From positions 1 through 37,745 of the forward strand of contig JAUIEP010000031.1 of NCBI GenBank assembly GCA_030428835.1: 37,745 bases of DNA, given 5' to 3'. The position numbers and the translations under genes are program-made. Below are positions 31,422 through 37,745 of this stretch, in pieces. Numbering within the stretch: position 1 is the first letter of the stretch; every line of letters starts with the position of its first letter. This DNA comes from Gammaproteobacteria bacterium. GTDB lineage: Bacteria > Pseudomonadota > Gammaproteobacteria > Pseudomonadales > Halieaceae. Under the pieces are notes generated by a model. That model was not told the origin of the DNA. It did not search any database and was given only the letters and a program-made list of their open reading frames with translations.

Positions 31422-31834
31422 TGAATAATGTGCTGGCCGCCGTCTGCGGCCTGTTGTTCGGTGTGGGGCTGGCCATGTCGGGCATGACCGACACGGCGAA
31501 GGTGCAGGGCTTCCTGGACTTGTTCGGCGCCTGGGTGCCGGACCTGGCATTCGTCATGGGCGGCGCCGTGCTGGTGACACTCGCGTTCACGCGCCCGGTA
31601 CTTAAGCGCGCCAGGCCCCTGTTCGCGGCGCAGTTCGACCTTCCCGCAAACAAGCAGGTCGATCGCAAGCTGGTGCTCGGTGCGCTCTGCTTCGGCGTCG
31701 GCTGGGGCCTCTACGGCTACTGCCCGGGACCGGCCGTGGCGGCTCTCGCGTACCTGCAGTGGCACACGCTGGTGTTCGTGGTGTTGATGTTGTGTGGTAT
31801 GTGGTTGGCCGATAAGCTGAAAGACCGTTTCTGA
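31421..31834 (+). CDS. YeeE/YedE-family transporter, second half (PmpB-like)
   Basis: The ATG overlaps the stop of the first half (TGATG), so the two are translated together. The 137-residue protein has four hydrophobic helices with GLLFGVGLAMSGMTDTAKVQGFLD near the start and GVGWGLYGYCPGPAVAAL, the second conserved Cys region, near residues 95-113. A polar loop (PANKQVDRK) separates the two pairs of helices. It pairs with the preceding gene product to form one full transporter, a frequent partner of BigR. Confidence 0.9.
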   Translation: MNNVLAAVCGLLFGVGLAMSGMTDTAKVQGFLDLFGAWVPDLAFVMGGAVLVTLAFTRPVLKRARPLFAAQFDLPANKQVDRKLVLGALCFGVGWGLYGYCPGPAVAALAYLQWHTLVFVVLMLCGMWLADKLKDRF

Positions 31835-31916
31835 ACATGCCGGAACTCGAACAGTGGGGGCAGGGCGCGTGGGTAATTGTCCCGCACCCTGTTCCCGGCG
31901 CGCCGGAGAGTTAACG

Positions 31917-32357
31917 ATGAAATATTGGGTGTGTATTCTCCCGCTGCTTGCTGCCGGCCTGGCCAATGCCGCGACCCTGGATGACGTACTGGCAGACGTA
32001 CCCGGTGTCACGGGCGGCGCGGAAGACTTCATGGCCGGCGTGACCTGGTACCCCGCAACGGACAGGGCGTACTACGCCTGCACGGAGCGTCTCGACATGC
32101 AGACCCTTGAGCTCTGGGTGAACGGTGCCGGGAGCATGGCGCGCGCCAGGGGGGTGCCGGACAGGCCGCTCAAGTACGGCAGGAACGGTCCGGTACAGGT
32201 GTTGGCGTACTTCGATGAGGCGGGCTCACCCACGATAGCGACCTACCTGCTGCTGCCCTCCGAGGAGGCGCATATATTCCGGGTGACGCCCGAGCAGCAC
32301 ATTGTCAAGGACAGCAAGCGCTGGCAGTGCAGGGGCGCGGAATGGCGCGAGCCCTGA
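31917..32357 (+). CDS. Periplasmic protein of unknown function (146 aa)
   Basis: The ATG at 31917 is preceded by GGAGAG at about 7 bases; the longer frame from 31854 is rejected. The protein has a clear signal peptide (MKYWVCILPLLAAGLANA), then about 128 mature residues with two cysteines (YYACTERL and WQCRGAEW) that could form a disulfide. The fold is not recognised. It follows the YeeE/YedE pair by 82 bases on the same strand and is followed by a terminator-like palindrome, so it may be the last gene of the bigR operon. Confidence 0.75.
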   Translation: MKYWVCILPLLAAGLANAATLDDVLADVPGVTGGAEDFMAGVTWYPATDRAYYACTERLDMQTLELWVNGAGSMARARGVPDRPLKYGRNGPVQVLAYFDEAGSPTIATYLLLPSEEAHIFRVTPEQHIVKDSKRWQCRGAEWREP

Positions 32358-32364
32358 AATGAAA

Positions 32365-32386
32365 ACAGGGGCCCCGGGGCCCCTGT
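32365..32386. terminator. Bidirectional terminator-like GC palindrome
   Basis: A perfect 22-base palindrome of GC-rich arms is flanked on the left by AAAA, which gives a short T-run for transcripts from the right. It lies between the convergent 146-residue periplasmic protein gene and the cytochrome gene, where a shared terminator is expected. Confidence 0.7.
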
Positions 32387-32434
32387 ATCGCGCCTGTCAC
32401 ACGGTGCAGGACAGGCGACTTCAGTGTGCGGGCG

Positions 32435-35404
32435 CTAGCAGCCCGGAGGACCCTCGCAGGCATCGCCCTGGCCGTCATTGTCGGCGTCTTCCTGCCCCGG
32501 GTTGGCAATGTTCGGGCAGTTGTCGATGTTGTCGGGCACCCCGTCACCGTCCGTATCCGGGTTGAACACGGGGTCACAGGCATCGCCGATGCCGTCATTG
32601 TCACCGTCCGCCTGGTTGTTGTTACCCACGTTGGGGCAGTTGTCCAGGCCGTCGAGGAAGTTGTCCCGGTCGCGGTTGAGCGCCATGCGTACGCCTGAGC
32701 CCGGCGGTACACAGGTGAACGTGATGGGTCCCTCCGTCGCGGCGAGATCCTTCAGCGCACCCTCCGCAATCGTGGTATTCACGTCCGACAGGTACTGGCT
32801 GTTGCTCTGGCGCAGCCACCCGCGCGGTTTGCCGTCCACGGTGCCCTTGGCGATCAGGTCACACTCCGTCACCAGCCCGCCCAGCATGAGTGAGCGGAAA
32901 TCCTGCACGGAGCGCTGTGCGAGCAGGGTGATGCGCGGCTCGACCGCGGGCCGGTTGGTGGCCGTCAGTGTTACCTGCTGGCCGACCACGGGCGCCAGGT
33001 CTGTCGGGAAGACGTGGGCAAACGCCGCCAGCTGACGCTCCGCGGTGTTGCCGGTATTGAAAACACCTGCCGAGAGGAACGTCTCGATCGTGTCGAGCGA
33101 GCCGTCGTGCAGGAAGCCGAAGCCCCTGATCTGGTCGCCCTGGTGGCCCTGCGTGTCCGAGTTGATCGCGGCGGAGGAGTGCCCGAACATGCCGATCTTG
33201 TGGTACAGGTTGCGCATGTGCGCCACCTTGAACGACTGCGGTTCACCCTCGAAGGACTGGTCGCCGCCGGTGCCGAAGAAGCCGTTTATGGGCTCGAGTT
33301 CATGGCAGCCCTCGCAGGCCGCGATGCCGTCATTGAACGGCTGGAAGAACTCGTCCTGGCCCGCCTGCTGCAGCGGCGTCAGCGAGTTGTCCAGGGCGCG
33401 GATGGGGTTGGGCGGGAGCATGATCTGCAGCGCGTAGTTCGTAAACTTCACCATGTCGGCCTGGGAGATGGTGCCGTGCTTGCCCAGCAGGCCTTCGAAC
33501 GCCACGATGAAGTTGAAGAACGAGAACGACTCGGAGCAGTCGGCCCCTGTCGGTTCGGCGCAGCCGTCCAGCCCAAGGAAGCCGTCGACCCGGTCGCCCC
33601 GCCAGTGCAGCGCACCGTGGGTCGCCATGCCGCGCAGGGTCTGCGTGGTCATCGGGCCTTTCATCGGGTGGAAGGTGGAGTCGATGCCCACGGGTAGTCC
33701 CGGCGAGGCATTCTGCGTGTTGATGGTGACGTGGTCATCCGGGTTGCCCAGGTTCCAGGCAATCTGGTCGACGTCGCCGAACACGTGGCAACTGGAGCAG
33801 GATGCCTCGCCGTTGCCGGAACTCACCGTTGCGTCGTACAGGAACGGACGCCCCTGGACGACGGTTTGCGGTTCCGGGTTGAACAGGGGATGCGTCTCCA
33901 CGACGGTGTTGTTGGCCAGGTTGATCACCTCCACCTGGTTCGCAAACCGCGTCAACACGTACAGGCGGTTGTTCGTTTCATCCAGCACCATGCCGGCGGG
34001 ACCGCCCCCCGTGGCGATGTAGTTGCTGCTCTCCGCCGTGGGGTCGAAGTTGGTCTCGAAATTCGGGTCCTCGATGTCGGGCGTGTCGAATACGCCGATC
34101 TTCGCCGAGCCGAACGCGGCCACGTACAGCTTGGCGCCGTCGCTGGACACCACGGGCTGCAGGGGGGTCGCCAGGCTGTGCGCGGCCTGCGCATCGATCG
34201 CCGCGTGATCGGCGCCCGGGTCCGTATGCAGGTTGGCATAGTTGATGTGCTGGTTGAGGTGCTGCGAGTCCACGTTGCCGTTGGACGGATTCAACACGGT
34301 GATGCGCGACTCGGAAAGCCGCCCCTGTACCGTGCTGCCGCCGTGCACACCCGGGCCCTCGAAAATGACGTGGTTGGGCAACTCGGTGTTGGTGACGTAG
34401 ACCCGGCCCGACACGGGGTTGACCGCCATGTTGAACAGGGTAGTGCCCACGTGGTCGTACTCGACGATGCTGCCGGACGCGAGGGTGTTGGCATTGATCG
34501 AGAAGACGTCATGGTCGGGCAGGTTGAAGTTAACAAAGGCACTCCAGTTGGTGCCGTCCGCGTCGAGCCAGTTGGTGCCGTCGAACTTCACGATGGCGCC
34601 CACATCGGGGCGCGTATCGCCGAAGGCGTTCTGGTTCGGCCCGGGCATGTTACCGTTGACCCGGGTTTCGTTGATCACCGTCGTCTGGTTGCCCGAGTGG
34701 TGGGCGGCCACGTAGACGGTGGTCTTGTCAGCCGATACCGCCAGGGCGCGGGGCGTATCGGCGAAGAAGCTGAGGATTTCCACGGGCGTGCCGCCGAGAG
34801 TGCCGCCGAGGTTGCCCGCATCGAAGACCCAGACATCCGCCCGGCCGATGCCGGGAGTGATGAGCTGCGGGTCGCCGGCTCCCGGCACCGCGGCGATGGA
34901 CGGGTCCTCGCGATGCTGGCCGCGGTGCGCGGTCGTAATAAACGCGCGTTCGACAGGCTGGCCGCCGTCGGTCGTTCCGGCAAACACGATGTCGCGGGGC
35001 TCGTCACCGACCAGCAGGGTGCGCGTCACGCGGAACGTGCCGGAGGAAATATCCACGATGCTCACGCTGTCAGACAGGTGATTCACCACCCACAGCTCCG
35101 TGTTGGAGCGGGCGGCTACCGCGACAGGTTCCATGCCGACCGGCACGGAGCCGAGGCGGGTCAGCGAACCCGCCGTAATGCCGAAAATTTCGAGGCGGTT
35201 GTCGGGCGTGTTGACCGCCGCCAGTATGCTGCCGTTGGGCGTCATGGCCACCGGGCGCACGGGCCCGCTTTCGAAGGTGATGAAATCAGGTTGGGCCTGG
35301 ATGGGCGCGGCGGCGAGGGCCATGCCCGCAATCAACGCCATGCACAGAAGGGATTCGCGCAGTCGAAGAGGGACATGAAGTAACAGGGAAGCGGAATTCA
35401 TCAT
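32435..35404 (-). CDS. Secreted beta-propeller/diheme cytochrome with thrombospondin type 3 repeats
   Basis: The start is put at the ATG at 35404, which has AAGGAT upstream, giving 989 residues. A signal peptide ends near AAAPIQAQ. The N-terminal half is a YVTN-type beta propeller (RPVAMTPNGSILAAVNTPDNRLEIF, EPVAVAARSNTELWVVNHLSDSVSIVD, RALAVSADKTTVYVAA). The C-terminal half is like a cytochrome c peroxidase, with two haem-binding motifs, CSSCH and CEGCH. The end carries two calcium-binding thrombospondin type 3-like repeats (DNCPNVGNNNQADGDNDGIGDACD and a second copy). It is probably an extracytoplasmic electron-transfer or peroxide-reducing protein, perhaps bound at the cell surface. The distal Met or His ligands cannot be assigned. 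It stands alone, ending at the terminator at 32365. Confidence 0.88.
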   Translation of the reverse strand: MMNSASLLLHVPLRLRESLLCMALIAGMALAAAPIQAQPDFITFESGPVRPVAMTPNGSILAAVNTPDNRLEIFGITAGSLTRLGSVPVGMEPVAVAARSNTELWVVNHLSDSVSIVDISSGTFRVTRTLLVGDEPRDIVFAGTTDGGQPVERAFITTAHRGQHREDPSIAAVPGAGDPQLITPGIGRADVWVFDAGNLGGTLGGTPVEILSFFADTPRALAVSADKTTVYVAAHHSGNQTTVINETRVNGNMPGPNQNAFGDTRPDVGAIVKFDGTNWLDADGTNWSAFVNFNLPDHDVFSINANTLASGSIVEYDHVGTTLFNMAVNPVSGRVYVTNTELPNHVIFEGPGVHGGSTVQGRLSESRITVLNPSNGNVDSQHLNQHINYANLHTDPGADHAAIDAQAAHSLATPLQPVVSSDGAKLYVAAFGSAKIGVFDTPDIEDPNFETNFDPTAESSNYIATGGGPAGMVLDETNNRLYVLTRFANQVEVINLANNTVVETHPLFNPEPQTVVQGRPFLYDATVSSGNGEASCSSCHVFGDVDQIAWNLGNPDDHVTINTQNASPGLPVGIDSTFHPMKGPMTTQTLRGMATHGALHWRGDRVDGFLGLDGCAEPTGADCSESFSFFNFIVAFEGLLGKHGTISQADMVKFTNYALQIMLPPNPIRALDNSLTPLQQAGQDEFFQPFNDGIAACEGCHELEPINGFFGTGGDQSFEGEPQSFKVAHMRNLYHKIGMFGHSSAAINSDTQGHQGDQIRGFGFLHDGSLDTIETFLSAGVFNTGNTAERQLAAFAHVFPTDLAPVVGQQVTLTATNRPAVEPRITLLAQRSVQDFRSLMLGGLVTECDLIAKGTVDGKPRGWLRQSNSQYLSDVNTTIAEGALKDLAATEGPITFTCVPPGSGVRMALNRDRDNFLDGLDNCPNVGNNNQADGDNDGIGDACDPVFNPDTDGDGVPDNIDNCPNIANPGQEDADNDGQGDACEGPPGC

Positions 35405-35498
35405 GGGTACAATCCTTAATCCGGCCGGTGCGTTGCCCGGGGCCGGTGTCATTATTGTTTTGAGCCTGACGCGATTCTACTGCATCAAACCGTTTTGC

Positions 35499-35543
35499 AA
35501 AGCCTGAAAGACCCGAGTCTTGCACAATAGTAATGCAGGCTTT
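35499..35543. repeat. Nested inverted repeat
   Basis: AAAGCCTG (35499-35506) pairs with CAGGCTTT (35536-35543), and inside it AAGAC (35508-35512) pairs with GTCTT (35517-35521). It lies about 100 bases upstream of the cytochrome gene and could be a leader structure or regulator site. Confidence 0.45.
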
Positions 35544-36015
35544 CCCCGGCGAAGCCGGACCGCGGCGACCGTGTTCGACCAGGGTACCGCCGCGTCCCGC
35601 GGGGGCAGCGCAGGTCATTTGCCCCGCTGCACAGCACTTCGTCCCGATTTGGTGCAAGAAATGTACCGTAATAATTATCCTATAGTTTTCAAGGAGTTGA
35701 GCTATCCAGACGGCTCGCGCTGTAAATTATCCTGACAGTCGCCTGCCTGCTCACGTCTTTGTCTGGCTGCGCCGGGCGGGGAAGAGGGGACAGCGCGACT
35801 GAGCTGTCATGCTTCCGTACCGGGTTGCGGTCCGTTGTTGCCGGCCCGCGACTCCGAACCTGTCGGCTTGCTTTGCACGCGTCCGGGTGCTCGCGCCATG
35901 TCACCGTCAAAAAGCTGGCCGAATGTGCTCCTGTTACATATATTTCCTGTTGTTACCCCGCCGGAAGCCGGGTTGGCCCGGGTTGGCAGCGCCCCATCGG
36001 TTGACGGGGTGTGGC

Positions 36016-36030
36016 CGGCGCAAAGCGCCG
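36016..36030 (+). other. Short GC hairpin upstream of the lipoprotein gene
   Basis: CGGCGC and GCGCCG flank an AAA loop, forming a perfect six-pair stem about 75 bases before the ATG. It may shape the 5' leader of the mRNA. Confidence 0.4.
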
Positions 36031-36105
36031 CGGCAGGGGAAAGATACTGGTCGTGAGCGCCGGATCCTCGAAGCCCTCCGCTCGCGATGCACAGGAGGAT
36101 TCGAC

Positions 36106-37092
36106 ATGCCCTCAGCAAGCCTTGTCATACGCGCCCTTATGGCGCTTGTCGTCGCGCTCTACCTGGCCGGTTGCGTCCAGACCAAGACCACTCCCGGTTA
36201 CGCCCGTGCGGGCGACCACATCATCATCGGCCTCGGCGGCGTCAACCGAAACGCCGGCGGCGAGTCGGTTCTGACCGAAAGCGACCTCAACATCGTGCTG
36301 ACCGATGCGAACAGCGTGCAGCACACCCTGCAGGCGCGCTTCATCTTCAAGGGCTATCTCGACTACGACGCGCAGATGAGCACCTTCGCCATCGACGGCA
36401 CCACCACGCAGTACGGCCTCAACGGCATGGTGCCCTTTGACGGCGGCTGGAACGTCGTGTCGCCGCTCACGTACCCCAATGACTTCGGCAACCCGCTGCC
36501 GCTGGCGGTGGGTCCGGCGACCATCTCGGTGACATCGCCGAAACTGATCAACACGAACGACAACCTGGAGGGTGACCAGACCAGTATCCCCATCGAGATA
36601 CTCCCGGGCACCTCGCCGCAGGACGTGGACTTCGTGCGCCAGTTCACGGGTTACGTGGCCACGCCGCGCCGCTTCTTCATCCAGCCCGACGACCTGACGG
36701 GTATCACGGAAGTCGGCGGCGCGTTCCTGGTGATCGACTACATCGACGACTCGTTTTTCCTGAACGGCCTGGAGCCGATGGTGGTGCAGGCGAACCCCAA
36801 CCCTTTCGCGCAGCTCAGCTACAACGTCGTTCCGAACGGCAACGGCACGGGTACCATCTATGTGACGGTGCTGAACCCCAACGGTTTCAAGATCGGCGCC
36901 ATTGCCGATACGAATTCCTCGCTGTTGTCCGACCTCACGGTCAAGCTGGTGTACTTCGCCGCGGTGGCCGCCACCCCGGCGCAGGCCAAGGCGAACTTTT
37001 CGCTGGATGCGGCGAGCAGCTATTACATAGGAATGGACGGCGTGGCGCTGCCCGGCCTGACGCCGACGCTCGTGCATGTGGCGGACCTGTGA
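36106..37092 (+). CDS. Lipoprotein of unknown function (328 aa)
   Basis: The ATG at 36106 has a strong AGGAGG site 6-8 bases upstream; the open frame from 35809 is rejected. The protein begins with a lipoprotein signal ending in LAGC (lipobox, Cys22), followed by VQTKTTPGYARAGDHIIIGLGGVNRNAGG. The mature part is acidic and beta-rich, with several blocks of Asn, Thr and Gly (SPKLINTNDNLEGDQTSIPIEILPG, PNGNGTGTIYVTVLNPNGFKIG). I recognise no domain. It would be attached to the outer membrane. It converges with the PEP mutase-family gene and has no obvious partner. Confidence 0.82.
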   Translation: MPSASLVIRALMALVVALYLAGCVQTKTTPGYARAGDHIIIGLGGVNRNAGGESVLTESDLNIVLTDANSVQHTLQARFIFKGYLDYDAQMSTFAIDGTTTQYGLNGMVPFDGGWNVVSPLTYPNDFGNPLPLAVGPATISVTSPKLINTNDNLEGDQTSIPIEILPGTSPQDVDFVRQFTGYVATPRRFFIQPDDLTGITEVGGAFLVIDYIDDSFFLNGLEPMVVQANPNPFAQLSYNVVPNGNGTGTIYVTVLNPNGFKIGAIADTNSSLLSDLTVKLVYFAAVAATPAQAKANFSLDAASSYYIGMDGVALPGLTPTLVHVADL

Positions 37093-37107
37093 GGTGCGTC
37101 GTTCCCG

Positions 37108-37129
37108 CAGCCGTTTCCGGTCGCGGCTG
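37108..37129. terminator. Hairpin between convergent genes, possible terminator
   Basis: CAGCCG (37108-37113) pairs with CGGCTG (37124-37129) across a ten-base loop. There is no clear T-run, so termination is only a possibility from its position between converging genes. Confidence 0.3.
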
Positions 37130-37180
37130 GCGGGCGGGTCGGCGAAGGCGCGTCCCGGCGATAGCGCCCGGTAAAGCGCG

Positions 37181-37745
37181 CTAGGATTTCGCCAACGCGT
37201 CGTCGAGCGCCCAGATGCGTTCGAAGCCGACCAGCTTGTTGAGGTCTTCGAAATCCATGCGCGGCCCCGCGCTGGTGCCGTGCTCCTTCAGCTCCGAATA
37301 CATCGACGTCAGTGCCGCGGCGGCGGTGGCGAGGCCGGTCACCGGATAAATCGCGAGCGCGAATCCGAGCTCTCGCAGAGTCTCGTTGGGCAGGATCGGC
37401 GTGCGACCCCCTTCCACCAGGTTGGCCAGCAACCAGGTATCGTTGCTGTAGCGTTCCCCGATGGCCCGCAGTTCTTCCTCCGTCGCGGGCGACTCGATAA
37501 AGATGATGTCGGCGCCCGCCTCGATAAAGGCATCGGCGCGGGCATAACATTCGTCCAGCCCGTGGCTCGCGTAGGCGTCGGTGCGTGCGACGATCAAAAA
37601 ATCCCGCGACTGGCGCGCTCCGGCCGCCGTGCGGATTTTCAGGACGGCCTCGTCGCGCGCAATCACTTCCCGGTTCCGGGTGTGGCCGCAGCGTTTCGGG
37701 AAAACCTGGTCCTCGATCTGGATCGCGCAGGCGCCGCCCTGTTCG
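37181..37745 (-). CDS. Isocitrate lyase/PEP mutase-family protein, C-terminal part
   Basis: The reading frame enters from the right edge and ends at the TAG at 37183-37181; 187 residues are present. It begins in the conserved catalytic region (AIQIEDQVFPKRCGH), in which the KRCGH motif carries the active-site Cys of isocitrate and methylisocitrate lyases. VARTDAYASHGLDECYARADAFIEAGADIIFIE and ANLVEGGRTPILPNETLRELGF are the following family blocks. Members cleave C-C bonds of 2-methylisocitrate or decarboxylate oxaloacetate; the substrate specificity loop is not enough to decide. The N-terminal part with the metal-binding Asp residues is outside the window. Confidence 0.9.
   Translation of the reverse strand, partial: EQGGACAIQIEDQVFPKRCGHTRNREVIARDEAVLKIRTAAGARQSRDFLIVARTDAYASHGLDECYARADAFIEAGADIIFIESPATEEELRAIGERYSNDTWLLANLVEGGRTPILPNETLRELGFALAIYPVTGLATAAAALTSMYSELKEHGTSAGPRMDFEDLNKLVGFERIWALDDALAKS

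Larger units (their letters stand above)
35405..36105. other. 700-bp intergenic region without a convincing gene
   Basis: Open frames here (for example 35520-35735 and the extension of the lipoprotein frame from 35809) have no ribosome site or recognisable domain. It holds a nested inverted repeat (35499-35543), an AT-richer stretch at about 35650-35740 with AAGGAG near 35691, and a CGGCGC-AAA-GCGCCG hairpin (36016-36030) upstream of the lipoprotein gene. It should contain promoters for both flanking divergent genes; I see no strong -35/-10 pair. Confidence 0.5.

Noticed and set aside
33731-35383. A 550-codon open frame on the plus strand
   Set aside because: It is antisense to the haem and propeller protein, has no domain, and is rich in Val, Gly, Arg and His as expected from shadow translation.
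35520-35735. Small open frame in the 700-bp gap (71 codons)
   Set aside because: It has no ribosome site and no recognisable domain.

Overview
The window is GC-rich, densely packed bacterial chromosome with no tRNA, rRNA, CRISPR array or recognisable insertion sequence. The gene content suggests an aerobic, probably marine gammaproteobacterium. It includes Fe-superoxide dismutase, a FisR-type sulfide regulator, type II sulfide:quinone oxidoreductase, a SulP transporter, DoxX, an EGKCG-repeat peptide, a VPxP-CTERM-like protein and a diheme cytochrome with calcium-binding repeats. The taxon is inferred from gene families only.

Layout. 1-2 kb: a Fe-SOD running off the left edge, divergent from a sigma-54 activator. 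2-7.3 kb: aldo/keto reductase, SGNH hydrolase, and an operon of a methyltransferase/ATP-grasp fusion with an aspartoacylase-type hydrolase. 7.5-9.7 kb: two unknown membrane proteins. 9.8-16.4 kb: an operon (EGKCG-repeat peptide, DoxX, aldehyde dehydrogenase-like protein without catalytic residues, NDH-2 fused to a cNMP-binding-like domain), divergent from a GAF-PAS sigma-54 activator. 16.7-20 kb: a partner-switching set (PP2C phosphatase, STAS antagonist, anti-sigma kinase) with a glutaminase. 20.3-22.9 kb: YiiX-like hydrolase, luciferase-like oxidoreductase and a surface protein. 22.9-28.8 kb: sulfide oxidation genes (sqr, sulP, persulfide dioxygenase-rhodanese), divergent from fisR, followed by a DUF2970 gene. 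28.8-31.8 kb: a SoxB-like hydrolase divergent from a BigR/SqrR-type repressor and two YeeE/YedE halves, around a perfect 34-bp palindrome. 32-37.7 kb: periplasmic proteins, a 989-residue diheme cytochrome/beta-propeller protein, a lipoprotein, and a partial PEP mutase/isocitrate lyase-family gene.

The main unifying observation is sigma-54 control. Four near-consensus -24/-12 promoters (TGGCAC-N5-TTGCT type) lie in front of the SOD, the EGKCG peptide operon, sqr and the DUF2970 gene. Each of the three sigma-54 activators sits beside one or more of these promoters. The sulfur genes therefore appear to have two layers of reactive-sulfur sensing: FisR, with a Cys54/65/72 triad, and a BigR/SqrR-type repressor, with a Cys31/97 pair.

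The best candidate for an undescribed system is the sigma-54-driven EGKCG-peptide operon. It has a signal peptide, ten EGKCG motifs and a DoxX partner as in copper-binding oxazolone/thiooxazole RiPP (HvfA/bufferin-like) loci. The modifying MNIO enzyme and its partner are absent, and an inactive-looking aldehyde dehydrogenase and an NDH-2 fusion stand in their place.
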